A stretch of DNA of 64,000 nucleotides from Pseudomonas sp. BGr12 (GTDB taxonomy: Bacteria > Pseudomonadota > Gammaproteobacteria > Pseudomonadales > Pseudomonadaceae): NCBI RefSeq assembly GCF_030272895.1, contig NZ_JALRNF010000007.1, positions 1-64,000 on the forward strand. The letters run 5' to 3'. Positions 27,353 through 36,560 of the stretch are shown here, in pieces. Position 1 is the first letter of the stretch; every line of letters begins with the position of its first letter. Made by a program: the position numbers and the translations under genes. Below the pieces are notes generated by a model, which was not told the origin of the DNA, searched no databases, and saw only the letters and a list, made by a program, of their open reading frames with translations.

Positions 27353-29323
27353 GTGCAGAACACTCATCTCAGCCGGCACGCCCGGCAAGTGCTCACGGTG
27401 ACCCAAGGCAAGGCGCAGATGCACGGGCCGGGCAGCGATCCCTCGATTGCCCGCTCCTGGTTGCGGTGCCTGGAGGACTACCACCTGGACCCGGCCTTGA
27501 GCGTGGCGCCGACCGTGCTCGAACATGGCCGTGTGCTGGAGAGCCGCGAGCGCCTGCAGCAGGTGCTGCAGATCGCCGGCAGCGAGATGAACAGCCTGCA
27601 CCAGCAGTTGTCCGGCGCCGGGCATGCGGTACTGCTGACCGACGCCCGCGGGGTGATCCTCAACTGCGTCACCGCGCCGACCGAGCGGCGCATCTTCGAG
27701 CGCGCCGGGCTGTGGTTGGGCGCCGACTGGAGCGAGGCCCGCGAAGGCACTAACGGCATCGGTACCTGCCTGGTCGAGCGCCAGGCCCTGACCATCCATC
27801 AGGATGAACATTTCCGTGGCCGGCACACGGGCCTGACCTGTTCGGCCAGTCCGGTGTTCGACCCCCATGGCGAGCTTCTGGCGGTGCTGGATGTGTCCTC
27901 GGCCCGCCCGGATGTGTCGCGCCAGAGCCAGTTCCACACCATGGCCCTGGTCAACCTCTCGGCGAAGATGATCGAGAGCTGCTATTTCCTGCGTTATTTC
28001 GAGAACCAGTTCCTGCTGCGTTTCCACCTGCAGGCCGAGTCGGTCGGGTTGTTCAGCGAAGGGTTGCTGGCGTTTGACGGTGACGGGCGCATCTGTGCCG
28101 TCAACCAGGGCGCGTTGAACCTGCTGGGCACCATCCGTGGCGGCGTGCTGGGCAAGCCTGTGGATATGTTTTTCGATTGTTCCCAGGATGAGCTGTTCAG
28201 CCGTGCTACGTCCCAGGCCAGCACCAGCTGGCCGCTGCGCACCCGTGACGGACGGCTGTTGTTTGCCAGCCTGCGCGGCCAGGCGCGCTCACTGCCGTCG
28301 CCCGGGGTGGCGCCGGTGGTGCCGGTGCCGGCGACACCGCGGGCCGGGGCGATCTGCCTGGTCGACCCGGCCCTGCAGAACGATTTTCGTCGTGCCGTGC
28401 GGGTGTTCGAGCGCGATGTGCCGCTGTTGCTCAATGGCGAGACCGGCTGCGGCAAGGAGGCCTTCGCCAAGGCAGTGCACCAGGCCAGTCAACGTAGCGG
28501 CAAGGCCTTTGTCGCGCTCAACTGCGCTTCTATCCCCGAAAGCCTGATCGAGAGCGAACTGTTCGGCTACCGTGGCGGCAGTTTTACCGGTGCACGCAAG
28601 GACGGCATGCGCGGCAAGCTGCAGCAGGCCGATGGCGGCACGCTGTTGCTGGATGAAATCGGTGACATGCCGCTGGCCTTGCAGACACGCCTGCTGCGCG
28701 TGCTCGAAGATCGCATGGTGGTGCCGATCGGTGGCGAGCCGCAGGCGGTCAACGTGCGCATCATCAGCGCCACGCACCGCAACCTGCTTGAGCGGGTTGC
28801 GGATGGCAGTTTCCGCGAAGACCTGTATTACCGCCTCAATGGCCTGGAAATCGAGTTGCCGGCGCTGCGCGAACGCAGTGACAAATCCCAGTTGCTGGAT
28901 TTCATCCTGGCTGAAGAGGCCGGCAACCAGGCGGTCAGCCTGGAGCCCGCCGCCCGCAATGCCCTGCTGGCGTTTGCCTGGCCGGGCAACGTGCGCCAGT
29001 TGCGAAATGTGTTGCGGACAGTGGTCGCGCTGTGTGACGACGGCTGTATCACGCTCTGCGACCTTCCAGCCATCATTCGTGTAGGAGCGGGCTTGCCCCG
29101 CGATTGCAGTGGGTCAGCTACATCGCATCGCGGGACAAGCCCGCTCCCACAAAGACAGTTGCCCCCACAAGTCCCACCGTTGGCGGATGCCGAGCGCAGC
29201 ACCTTGCTGGCCGTACTGGAGCAGCAGCGCTGGCACATGACTCATGTCGCGGCGCAACTGGGGGTCAGTCGTAATACCTTGTATCGAAAACTTCGCAAAC
29301 ACGGCATCGCTCGCGACGCTTGA
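27353..29323 (+). CDS. Sigma-54-dependent transcriptional activator (AcoR-like)
   Basis: This 656-residue regulator probably activates exaC and eat-eutBC. It has an N-terminal GAF-type sensor (about 65-215; [36 protein letters not shown]), a PAS-like segment (about 225-300), an AAA+ domain (about 340-570; Walker [16 protein letters not shown], Walker [13 protein letters not shown], and a GSFTGA loop in place of the usual GAFTGA), and a Fis-type HTH at the end ([21 protein letters not shown]). Residues 577-600, in the linker before the HTH, are encoded by a REP element read in frame. The layout matches AcoR-type regulators of acetaldehyde and ethanolamine metabolism. Confidence 0.88.
   Translation: MQNTHLSRHARQVLTVTQGKAQMHGPGSDPSIARSWLRCLEDYHLDPALSVAPTVLEHGRVLESRERLQQVLQIAGSEMNSLHQQLSGAGHAVLLTDARGVILNCVTAPTERRIFERAGLWLGADWSEAREGTNGIGTCLVERQALTIHQDEHFRGRHTGLTCSASPVFDPHGELLAVLDVSSARPDVSRQSQFHTMALVNLSAKMIESCYFLRYFENQFLLRFHLQAESVGLFSEGLLAFDGDGRICAVNQGALNLLGTIRGGVLGKPVDMFFDCSQDELFSRATSQASTSWPLRTRDGRLLFASLRGQARSLPSPGVAPVVPVPATPRAGAICLVDPALQNDFRRAVRVFERDVPLLLNGETGCGKEAFAKAVHQASQRSGKAFVALNCASIPESLIESELFGYRGGSFTGARKDGMRGKLQQADGGTLLLDEIGDMPLALQTRLLRVLEDRMVVPIGGEPQAVNVRIISATHRNLLERVADGSFREDLYYRLNGLEIELPALRERSDKSQLLDFILAEEAGNQAVSLEPAARNALLAFAWPGNVRQLRNVLRTVVALCDDGCITLCDLPAIIRVGAGLPRDCSGSATSHRGTSPLPQRQLPPQVPPLADAERSTLLAVLEQQRWHMTHVAAQLGVSRNTLYRKLRKHGIARDA
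29081..29150. repeat. REP pair inside the activator coding sequence
   Basis: A complete inverted REP pair (gtaggagcgggcttgccccg ... cgggacaagcccgctcccac) sits within the gene, between the AAA+ and HTH domains, without breaking the reading frame. Confidence 0.92.
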
Positions 29324-29389
29324 GCGAATCACAGGGTGCGATTTCCCGCGCCCTGGGCTACCCTGCCTCGACGTTTTGCGAGGTCGAAC

Positions 29390-30739
29390 ATGCACATTCA
29401 TATTCTCGGTATTTGCGGCACTTTCATGGGTTCGCTGGCGGTGCTGGCCAAAGAGCTTGGTCATCGCGTCACGGGCTCCGACGCCAATGTCTATCCGCCC
29501 ATGAGCACGCAGCTCGAAGCCCAGGGCATCGAGCTGACCCAGGGCTATGACGCCGCCCAGCTGGATCCGGCACCTGATCTGGTGGTGATCGGCAACGCCC
29601 TGTCGCGTGGCAACCCGGCGGTCGAGTACGTGCTCAACAAGGGCCTGCCCTATGTGTCCGGCCCGCAGTGGCTGGCCGATCACGTCCTGCAGGGGCGCTG
29701 GGTGCTGGCGGTCGCCGGTACCCACGGCAAGACCACCACCAGCAGCATGCTGGCCTGGGTCCTGGAGCATGCCGGCATGAGCCCGGGCTTCTTGATCGGC
29801 GGCGTGCCGCAGAACTTCTCGGTATCGGCGCGCCTGGGCGGCACACCGTTCTTTGTGGTCGAGGCCGACGAATACGACAGCGCCTTCTTCGACAAGCGCT
29901 CGAAGTTCGTCCACTACCGTCCACGGACTGCGATCCTCAATAACCTTGAGTTCGATCATGCGGATATCTTCCCTGACTTGGCAGCGATCGAGCGGCAGTT
30001 CCACCATCTGGTGCGCACTATTCCGAGCGAAGGCCTGGTCATTCACCCGACCACCGAGCCTGCGATCGAGCGAGTGATCAAGATGGGTTGCTGGACCCCG
30101 GTGCAGACCACCGGCGAAGGTGGGTTGTGGCAGGTCAAACTGCTCAGCGCCGACGGCTCGCGGTTCGAAGTCAGCTTCGACGGCGAAAGCCAGGGTGTGG
30201 TCGAGTGGGAACTGACCGGCCAGCACAACGTCGCCAATGCCCTGGCCACCCTGGCTGCAGCTCGCCATGTCGGCGTGGTGCCGGCCATGGGCATCGCCGC
30301 GCTCAGCGCCTTCAAGAGCGTCAAGCGGCGCATGGAGAAGGTCGCCGAAGTGCAGGGCGTCACCATCTATGACGACTTCGCCCACCACCCGACCGCCATT
30401 GCCACCACCCTCGACGGCCTGCGCAAGCGTGTCGGCGATGCGCCGCTGATTGCGGTGATCGAACCGCGCTCCAACTCGATGAAGCTCGGGGCCCACCGCG
30501 ATGGCCTGCCGGAAAGCGTCAACGATGCCGACCAGGTGATCTGGTACGCGCCACCGAACCTGGGCTGGGACCTGGGCGCCACCGCCGCCGAGTGCAAGGT
30601 GCCTGCGGTGGTCGCCGACAGCCTCGAAGCGATCATTGAGCGGGTCAAGGGCCTGGCCAAGCCCGGCACCCAGGTGGTGATCATGAGCAACGGCGGCTTT
30701 GGCGGGCTGCATGGCAAGCTGGCCGAGGCCCTGAAATGA
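29390..30739 (+). CDS. mpl: Mpl: UDP-MurNAc tripeptide ligase
   Basis: Mpl reattaches the recycled L-Ala-gamma-D-Glu-meso-DAP tripeptide to UDP-MurNAc in peptidoglycan recycling. The 449-residue protein is a Mur ligase: [22 protein letters not shown] at the start, the ATP loop [16 protein letters not shown] (about 107-122), [16 protein letters not shown] near 165-180, and [14 protein letters not shown] for the C-terminal domain. I start at the ATG giving [10 protein letters not shown]; a longer frame exists upstream. The stop overlaps the ubiX start (ATGA). Confidence 0.95.
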   Translation: MHIHILGICGTFMGSLAVLAKELGHRVTGSDANVYPPMSTQLEAQGIELTQGYDAAQLDPAPDLVVIGNALSRGNPAVEYVLNKGLPYVSGPQWLADHVLQGRWVLAVAGTHGKTTTSSMLAWVLEHAGMSPGFLIGGVPQNFSVSARLGGTPFFVVEADEYDSAFFDKRSKFVHYRPRTAILNNLEFDHADIFPDLAAIERQFHHLVRTIPSEGLVIHPTTEPAIERVIKMGCWTPVQTTGEGGLWQVKLLSADGSRFEVSFDGESQGVVEWELTGQHNVANALATLAAARHVGVVPAMGIAALSAFKSVKRRMEKVAEVQGVTIYDDFAHHPTAIATTLDGLRKRVGDAPLIAVIEPRSNSMKLGAHRDGLPESVNDADQVIWYAPPNLGWDLGATAAECKVPAVVADSLEAIIERVKGLAKPGTQVVIMSNGGFGGLHGKLAEALK

Positions 30740-31365
30740 ACGGGCCGGAACGCATCACCCTGGCCATGACCGGGGCTTCGGGGGCGCAGTATGGGCTGCG
30801 CCTGCTCGATTGCCTGGTGCGCGAGGACCGCGAGGTGCATTTTCTGATCTCCAAGGCCGCGCAACTGGTGATGTCTACCGAGACCGATGTGGTGCTGCCG
30901 GCCAAGCCGCAAGCGATGCAAGCGTTTCTCACCGAGTACACCGGGGCTGCCGATGGGCAGATCCGCGTGTACGGCAAGGAAGACTGGATGTCACCGGTGG
31001 CCTCGGGCTCCGGTGCGCCAGCGGCGATGGTGGTGGTGCCCTGTTCCACCGGGACGCTGTCGGCCATTGCCACCGGTGCCTGCAACAACCTGATCGAACG
31101 TGCCGCCGACGTCACCCTCAAGGAGCGTCGCCAACTGATCCTGGTGCCGCGTGAGGCGCCGTTCTCCACTATCCACCTGGAGAACATGCTCAAGCTGTCG
31201 AACATGGGCGCGGTGATCCTGCCGGCGGCGCCGGGCTTCTACCATCAGCCGCAGACCATCGACGACCTGATCGACTTTGTCGTGGCGCGGATCCTGAATC
31301 TGCTGAATATCCCCCAGGACATGCTGCCGCGTTGGGGCGAGCATCATTCTGGCGCGGATGAATGA
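30736..31365 (+). CDS. ubiX: Flavin prenyltransferase UbiX
   Basis: UbiX attaches a dimethylallyl group to FMN to make prenylated FMN, the cofactor of the decarboxylase UbiD in ubiquinone synthesis. The 209-residue protein has the flavoprotein fold [17 protein letters not shown] (about 11-27), [21 protein letters not shown] (about 92-112) and [21 protein letters not shown] (about 135-155). It depends on riboflavin from the rib cluster elsewhere in the window. ATGA overlaps join it to mpl on one side and the YceK-type gene on the other. Confidence 0.95.
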   Translation: MNGPERITLAMTGASGAQYGLRLLDCLVREDREVHFLISKAAQLVMSTETDVVLPAKPQAMQAFLTEYTGAADGQIRVYGKEDWMSPVASGSGAPAAMVVVPCSTGTLSAIATGACNNLIERAADVTLKERRQLILVPREAPFSTIHLENMLKLSNMGAVILPAAPGFYHQPQTIDDLIDFVVARILNLLNIPQDMLPRWGEHHSGADE

Positions 31366-31649
31366 AGCGTCTGGGTGGGGTCGTGCTGCTGTGCCTGCTG
31401 GCCAGTGGCTGCGCCAGCGTACGCACGCTGGATGCGAACAAGCCGGGGGCGCCGTTGGTCTATAGCGGTACACGCCTGGACCTCTATGCCATGCAGGGTG
31501 GCTGTTGTGCCATGGACCGTTTTGGCGCTGAGGCACCGGATTATCCGGGGCTGGACCTGCCGGGCAGTTTGCTGCTCGACACCTTGTTGCTGCCGTTGTC
31601 GGTGTTGACGGCGCTGGGGATAGGATTCCAGGCAACAGGCGGGTTGTGA
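31362..31649 (+). CDS. YceK/YidQ-family lipoprotein
   Basis: The 95-residue protein has a lipoprotein signal (lipobox LLASGCAS, Cys near residue 17) followed by the compact domain of the YceK/YidQ family: [48 protein letters not shown]. The function of this family is unknown; it is expected to be an outer-membrane lipoprotein. Translationally coupled to ubiX by an ATGA overlap. Confidence 0.8.
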   Translation: MKRLGGVVLLCLLASGCASVRTLDANKPGAPLVYSGTRLDLYAMQGGCCAMDRFGAEAPDYPGLDLPGSLLLDTLLLPLSVLTALGIGFQATGGL

Positions 31650-31688
31650 CTGCCGGTCTCGCCGAGGAACAAGGCTCGATCGATTACC

Positions 31689-31761
31689 TGTAGGAGCGGG
31701 CTTGCCCCGCGATCGCGTGCTGTCAGTCGCATCGTATCGCGGGGCAAGCCCGCTCCTACAG
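31689..31761. repeat. REP pair (BIME)
   Basis: ctgtaggagcgggcttgccc and an inverted copy ending caagcccgctcctaca around a spacer, between the convergent ends of the YceK-type gene and the SDR-like gene, where it may act as a bidirectional 3' boundary. Confidence 0.92.
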
Positions 31762-31768
31762 CGGAGGG

Positions 31769-32410
31769 TTACTTGCCCAGCCTGCGCAGCTCGTCGGACT
31801 CGACGATACGAATCCCGTCCTGCTCTTCCAGGGCCAGACGCCACAGTGCGCGAGCCAGTTGGCAGGCCTCGATGCCACGGAACTTGCCCGGAATCAGTCT
31901 GGACAGCGGGCCGGCCACCCGTTCGGCCAGGCGCGGCTCGGGCCGGTCACCCAGCAACAGCGAAGGACGGGCAATGGTCAGCTGCGGCCAGTCCTGGGCC
32001 TTGAGGGCTTCTTCCATTTCGCCCTTGACCCGGTTGTAGAAGATCGGTGATTTCGGATCGGCGCCCAGGGCACTGATCACCAGCAGATGTCGCGCACCCA
32101 GCTCCCGGGCGCGCTTGCCGAAGGCCACGACCATGTCCAGGTCGACGGCGCGGAAGGCAGGTTCGGAGCCGGCCTGCTTGATGGTGGTGCCCAGGCAGCA
32201 GAAGGCGATGTCCACGCGTCCTGCCAGTTGTGGAAGGAAGATCGCCGGGTCGCCTACCGGGTTTTCCAGGTGCGGATGTTCGGCAAGGGGCCGGCGCGTA
32301 GGGGCCAGCACCCGGCTGATGGTAGGCTCGTTGAGCAACCGATCAAGTAGATGTTCACCGGTGAGACCGGTGGCTCCGGCAAGCAGGATATGCTGAGGCG
32401 TCAAGTACAT
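31769..32410 (-). CDS. NAD(P)-binding oxidoreductase-like protein (atypical SDR)
   Basis: The 213-residue protein has an N-terminal nucleotide-binding loop [20 protein letters not shown] (about 7-26) and the central [26 protein letters not shown] and [14 protein letters not shown] blocks of the atypical SDR group that includes the TIP30/HTATIP2 and YbjT types. The classical YxxxK catalytic pair is replaced by [11 protein letters not shown] near 127-137, so it may be a binding or regulatory protein rather than a dehydrogenase. It lies 26 bases downstream of the MORN/C13 lipoprotein gene, possibly in the same unit. Confidence 0.7.
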   Translation of the reverse strand: MYLTPQHILLAGATGLTGEHLLDRLLNEPTISRVLAPTRRPLAEHPHLENPVGDPAIFLPQLAGRVDIAFCCLGTTIKQAGSEPAFRAVDLDMVVAFGKRARELGARHLLVISALGADPKSPIFYNRVKGEMEEALKAQDWPQLTIARPSLLLGDRPEPRLAERVAGPLSRLIPGKFRGIEACQLARALWRLALEEQDGIRIVESDELRRLGK

Positions 32411-32436
32411 GATGTCTCTCCCTTGATACAGTCAGC

Positions 32437-34167
32437 TTAGTGGTTGCTGGCGCTTTTTGCATGTTCCGCCGAATTTCTGTCACTGCTCTGCAAGGCCTTG
32501 CTGGCCTGCTGCTGGCGCAGCCGCTGCCAGTGCGCCAGCACCTCCTTGGGTGCCCAGATCTGTGGCTCCGAGGGATCGAATCCTTCCTCGCCCTCACGCT
32601 CGGCCACGCTGGCGCGGGCCAGGTCGAAGGCCTGCTGCAGGTCGTCGGTCTGGTTCAGGGCCTGGGCGAACAGGGCGTCGCCGAAGTAGGTGAAATCGGC
32701 CTCCTCGGAGCAGCCGAATGACACCCGGTCGGCGCGCGAGGCGGTCATGACCAGGGTCTTGTTGTCCTTGAGCGCATCGATGTAGCCCCCTGAATAGCAG
32801 GCCGAGATGACAATGACCTTGTCGCGCTCCTTCAGTGGCGCCAGGGTGGTAGCCAGGGCGTCGGCCGGCAGGTCGGCCAGTTGCAGTCGCGGTTGGTCCA
32901 GGACCAGTTCGTGCTCGGCGCTGCCGTGGCTGGTCAGGTAGATGAACACCAGGTCCTCGGGACCGGTGCGTGCGGCCAGGGTGCGCACGGCGTGGGCAAG
33001 GTTCTCGCGGGTGGCCATCAAGCGGTCGTCGAGGTGGTCGCGGTGGTTGACCAGGTTGACCTGGCCCACAGCGCCGAAGCGGCTCTTGAGCATGCCGCTG
33101 ACATAGTCGGCTTCGCGCATGAATACGCTCTGCTTGCCATCGCCGGCCAGGGTCAGGCTGTACAGTTCGATCTGTGGCGTCGAGGGGGGAACGCTGGCCA
33201 GTGCCTTGTCCAGCAGCGCGCCTTGATTGAGCAGGGCCAGTTCCAGCGGGTCGGGCAACAGGCGACCCTGTTCGTCGCGCACACGCTGGCCGTTGATCCA
33301 CCAGCCGCTCTGGCTGCTGCCATCGACCAGGGTCAGGCGGCCCTGGCCCTGGTAGGTGTCATTGTCGAAGCTGCCTACGTACAGGCTGCCGTCGGCCAAT
33401 TGCAGGCGGCCCTTGCCGGAAAAGCGCCAGTCGCGGAAGTTGCCCTTGTAGTGGCTGCCGTCGCTGCCGATCAGTTCGCCCTTGCCATTGAGTGTGCCGT
33501 CCTTGAACTGGCCGATCCACACATCGCCCTCGGCGCTCTCGTAGCGGCCCCGGCCTTCGAGGCGGTTGTCGCGAAAGGCGCCGATGTACTGGTCGCCTTC
33601 GGCACTGTTGAAGGTGCCGCTGCCTTCGAGTTGGCCGTTGCGGAACTGGCCGCTGAACTGATTGCCATCGGCATCGCTGCGGATGCCTTCGCCATTGGGC
33701 TTGCCGCGGGCGAACAGGCCCTGGTACTGGCTGCCGTCGGCCAGTTGCAGCAGGCCTGCACCGTTGTACTGGTCGTCCTTGAACTGGCCGCGATACTGCT
33801 GGCCGTTCTCCTTCAGCGTGCCTTCACCATCGCGGCGGCCCAGCTTGAACGTGCCGGCATAGCTGCTGCCCGGGGTTTTCAGTGTGCCCGAACCATGGAA
33901 CAGACCCTGCTGGAACTGGCCGCGGTAGACCTCGCCATTGCTGCCGTGCCATTCGCCCTGGCCGTGCCACTGGCCATTGAGAAAGTTGCCGGCGTACCAG
34001 CTGCCATTGGGATAGTCGATGCGCCCTTCACCTTGCAGCAGGCCATCGACCACCTGGCCCCGGAAGCGGCCGCCATCGGGCAGGCGGGCGTCGGGTGGAG
34101 ACAGCGGTTCGCCGTCGCCACACGCGGCGAGCAGCAGGGTCAGGGCAAGCGGAACGAGTGGGCGCAT
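32437..34167 (-). CDS. MORN-repeat lipoprotein with C13 (caspase-like) peptidase domain
   Basis: A 576-residue lipoprotein (lipobox TLLLAACGD, Cys16) with about eleven and a half MORN repeats (residues 33-290, each of the form YxGxFxxGxxxGxG) followed by a C13/caspase-fold peptidase domain (about 325-530). The catalytic pair is visible as His414 in YLTSHGSAEHE and Cys457 in VISACYSGGYID. I start at the second possible ATG because it gives a proper signal peptide; the earlier one would add 13 charged residues. MORN repeats bind lipids or proteins; the C13 domain is related to legumain and GPI transamidase. Substrate unknown; likely in the outer membrane facing the periplasm. Confidence 0.8.
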   Translation of the reverse strand: MRPLVPLALTLLLAACGDGEPLSPPDARLPDGGRFRGQVVDGLLQGEGRIDYPNGSWYAGNFLNGQWHGQGEWHGSNGEVYRGQFQQGLFHGSGTLKTPGSSYAGTFKLGRRDGEGTLKENGQQYRGQFKDDQYNGAGLLQLADGSQYQGLFARGKPNGEGIRSDADGNQFSGQFRNGQLEGSGTFNSAEGDQYIGAFRDNRLEGRGRYESAEGDVWIGQFKDGTLNGKGELIGSDGSHYKGNFRDWRFSGKGRLQLADGSLYVGSFDNDTYQGQGRLTLVDGSSQSGWWINGQRVRDEQGRLLPDPLELALLNQGALLDKALASVPPSTPQIELYSLTLAGDGKQSVFMREADYVSGMLKSRFGAVGQVNLVNHRDHLDDRLMATRENLAHAVRTLAARTGPEDLVFIYLTSHGSAEHELVLDQPRLQLADLPADALATTLAPLKERDKVIVISACYSGGYIDALKDNKTLVMTASRADRVSFGCSEEADFTYFGDALFAQALNQTDDLQQAFDLARASVAEREGEEGFDPSEPQIWAPKEVLAHWQRLRQQQASKALQSSDRNSAEHAKSASNH

Positions 34168-34255
34168 GACGGGGTCCGGACGGGTGAGGCCCCGAGTATG
34201 CCGCACAACGCACTGGCTGAAACAGCCACGGGAGCTGTTTCAGCAGGAGGTGGGG

Positions 34256-34711
34256 TCAGACGAAGCAGAGTGTCAGCGGCTCGGCGATATAGGCCGGCTT
34301 TTCCTCGCCTTCGATTTCCAGGGTGGCAGTGAGCTTGATCAGCCACTGGCCAGGCTTCTTCTCGGTCGCCTGGGCCATGTCGACCTTGAGGCGGACCCGG
34401 CTGTTGACCTTCACCGGCTGGATGAAGCGCACGCTGTCCAGGCCATAGTTGACCACCATCTTGTTGCCCTCGGGGACGACCATGATGTCTTCCATCAACT
34501 TGGGGATCAGCGACAGGCTGAGAAAACCATGCGCAATAGTGCTGCCAAATGGCGTTTTTGCCGCCTGCACCGGGTCGACGTGAATGAACTGAAAGTCGCC
34601 AGTGGCCTCGGCGAAGAGGTTGATGCGGTCTTGATCGATGGTCATCCAGTCGGAACGTCCCAGTTCCTTTCCAACGTACTGCGAAAGCTCTGCAACAGGT
34701 ACTTGGGGCAT
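34256..34711 (-). CDS. MaoC-family (R)-hydratase-like protein
   Basis: The 151-residue protein is a single hot-dog fold of the MaoC dehydratase family: GRSDWMTIDQDRINLFAEATGDFQFIHVDPVQA (about 18-50), where the Asp-His pair of the catalytic loop sits, and the GFLSLSLIPKLMEDI helix. Such proteins hydrate enoyl-CoA to (R)-3-hydroxyacyl-CoA and feed polyhydroxyalkanoate synthesis, but stand-alone members have varied roles. It is divergent from the LrgA-type gene and lies alone. Confidence 0.82.
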   Translation of the reverse strand: MPQVPVAELSQYVGKELGRSDWMTIDQDRINLFAEATGDFQFIHVDPVQAAKTPFGSTIAHGFLSLSLIPKLMEDIMVVPEGNKMVVNYGLDSVRFIQPVKVNSRVRLKVDMAQATEKKPGQWLIKLTATLEIEGEEKPAYIAEPLTLCFV

Positions 34712-34848
34712 CGTGACTCTCCAGATTGTCTTTGGTTTTCTTATGACTACGGCAGATTCAAGGCCTTAAGATCAGCACGCTAGTCCCAAGTGGTCAAGTC
34801 GGCATATTTTCGGCGAATATCAGGTTATAGACAGGTCGTTAGCGTGCT

Positions 34849-34854
34849 TATAAT
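34849..34854 (+). promoter_or_regulatory. -10 element for lrgA
   Basis: Perfect TATAAT 26 bases before the lrgA start, with ttatag 18 bases upstream as a weak -35. Confidence 0.4.
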
Positions 34855-34880
34855 GCCGCCCTGGCCCGAAGGAGAGCGTT

Positions 34881-35243
34881 ATGCTGTTGCGTGGATTGAC
34901 CTGGCTGGTGTTGTTCCAATTGCTTGGGACGGCGATCAATCATCTGTTCGTGCCCATCCTGCCCGGGCCGATCATCGGCCTCTTGCTGCTGCTGGTGTTC
35001 CTGATGGTGCGCGGCGAAGTAGGCGCGCCCCTGAACGAAGCGGCCAGCAGCCTGTTGCGCTACCTGCCGTTGCTGCTGGTGCCGCCGGCGGTGGGGGTGA
35101 TGGTCTACGCCGCCGATATCGCCGCTGACTTCTGGGCCATCGTCGGCGCCCTGGTGCTGTCGGCATTGATCACCCTGGCCTTTGTCGGTGTGCTGATGCA
35201 AAGGCTCATCTCCCGCCAGGGCAAGCGTGAGGAGCAGCCATGA
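34881..35243 (+). CDS. lrgA: LrgA/CidA-family holin-like membrane protein
   Basis: The 120-residue protein has four hydrophobic segments and the family signature PGPIIGLLLLLVFLMVRG near residues 35-52 followed by LLRYLPLLLVPPAVGVM. LrgA/CidA proteins form small membrane pores that influence murein hydrolase activity, autolysis and metabolite export, in partnership with LrgB. A ribosome site ggagag precedes the ATG, and lrgB overlaps its stop (ATGA). Confidence 0.85.
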   Translation: MLLRGLTWLVLFQLLGTAINHLFVPILPGPIIGLLLLLVFLMVRGEVGAPLNEAASSLLRYLPLLLVPPAVGVMVYAADIAADFWAIVGALVLSALITLAFVGVLMQRLISRQGKREEQP

Positions 35244-35956
35244 GCCTGGACTGGAGTGGCGCGCTCGACGCTGTGATTCACCATCCGCTGTTTGGCATCG
35301 GTATCACCCTGGGTGCCTACCAGTTGGTACTGGCAGCCTTCGAGAAAACCCGCTGGATTTTCCTGCAACCGGTGCTGGTGTCGATGCTGGTGGTCATTGG
35401 CGTACTGCTCGCCTGTGGCCTGACCTACAGCGAATACCGCAAAAGCACCGAGATCATGAACACCCTGCTGGGGCCGGCCACCGTGGCCCTGGCGGTGCCG
35501 CTGTACCTGAATCTGCGGCGCATTCGCCAGCTGTTCTGGCCGACTTTTACTACGCTGGTAATCGGAGGGGTGTTCGCCACGGGCGCCTGCCTGCTGCTGG
35601 GTTGGTGGTTCGGTGCCGAGCACATGATCCTGATGACCATGGCGCCCAAGTCGGTAACCTCGCCCATTGCCATGCTGGTGGCCGAGCAGATCGGCGGTGT
35701 GGCGGCACTGGCAGCGGTGTTCGTGCTGATCACCGGGGTAATCGGGGCGATCTTCGGCCCGGCGCTGTTGTCGCGCTGCGGTGTGCACAGTGCCGAGGCG
35801 CGGGGCATGGCCCTGGGAGTGACCGCCCACGCGGTAGGCACTTCGGTGGCGCTGCAGGAAAGTGATGAATGCGGGGCTTTCGCGGCCCTGGCGATGAGCC
35901 TGATGGGGGTTGCCACGGCAGTATTCCTGCCCTTGGCGGTCAGCCTGGTTGTTTGA
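35240..35956 (+). CDS. lrgB: LrgB-family membrane protein
   Basis: The 238-residue protein is the partner of LrgA, with about seven or eight hydrophobic segments and the conserved blocks LNTLLGPATVALAVPLY-like MNTLLGPATVALAVPLYLN (about 72-90), MAPKSVTSPIAM (about 133-144) and GLTAHAVGTSVALQ-like GVTAHAVGTSVALQES (about 193-208). Related plant and bacterial proteins export glycolate or pyruvate-type acids. Translational coupling to lrgA is shown by the ATGA overlap. Confidence 0.88.
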   Translation: MSLDWSGALDAVIHHPLFGIGITLGAYQLVLAAFEKTRWIFLQPVLVSMLVVIGVLLACGLTYSEYRKSTEIMNTLLGPATVALAVPLYLNLRRIRQLFWPTFTTLVIGGVFATGACLLLGWWFGAEHMILMTMAPKSVTSPIAMLVAEQIGGVAALAAVFVLITGVIGAIFGPALLSRCGVHSAEARGMALGVTAHAVGTSVALQESDECGAFAALAMSLMGVATAVFLPLAVSLVV

Positions 35957-35965
35957 GGAATTGCG

Positions 35966-36556
35966 ATGACGCTACCCCTGTTTCCGCTCAATACCGTGTT
36001 GTTTCCAGGCTGCTACCTCGATCTGCAGATCTTCGAGGCGCGCTACCTGGACATGATCGGTCGCTGCATGAAGAAGAACGGCGGCTTCGGCGTGGTCTGC
36101 ATCCTCGAAGGCGATCAGGTCGGCACGGTGCCGGCGGGCTTTTCGCTGCTGGGTTGCGAAGCGGTGATTCGCGACTTCCAGCAGCAGGACAACGGCTTGC
36201 TCGGCATCCGAGTCGAAGGCATACGGCGCTTTCACGTCGGGCCCTTCGAGGTGCAGAAGGACCAGTTGCTGGTGGCCGATGTGCAGTGGCTGGCAGAAGC
36301 GCCGGACGCCCCCTTGAGCGAAGCCGACAGTGACCTGCTGGCCTTGCTCGTGGCGTTGGGCGAGCATCCGATGGTGGAGGCCCTGGGTATGCCGAGGGAG
36401 GTCACGGGTCAGCAGTCATTGGCCAATCAGTTGGCCTACCTGCTGCCGTTCGTCGAAGACGACAAGCTCGAACTGTTGGCGATCGACTCGCCACGCCAGC
36501 GCCTGGACAAGATCCAGGCGCTGCTCGACCGGCTCCAGGGCGAATTGTTCGCCTGA
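35966..36556 (+). CDS. Stand-alone LON substrate-binding-domain protein
   Basis: The 196-residue protein consists of the N-terminal LON domain only: LPLFPLNTVLFPGCYLDLQIFEARY (about 3-27) and RFHVGPFEVQKDQLLVADVQWL (about 91-112). The AAA+ and protease parts of Lon are absent. Such proteins are widespread in proteobacteria and their function is not established; they may hold or deliver substrates. It starts 9 bases after lrgB and faces the DedA-PAP2 gene with only 4 bases between stops. Confidence 0.82.
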   Translation: MTLPLFPLNTVLFPGCYLDLQIFEARYLDMIGRCMKKNGGFGVVCILEGDQVGTVPAGFSLLGCEAVIRDFQQQDNGLLGIRVEGIRRFHVGPFEVQKDQLLVADVQWLAEAPDAPLSEADSDLLALLVALGEHPMVEALGMPREVTGQQSLANQLAYLLPFVEDDKLELLAIDSPRQRLDKIQALLDRLQGELFA

Positions 36557-36560
36557 GCCC

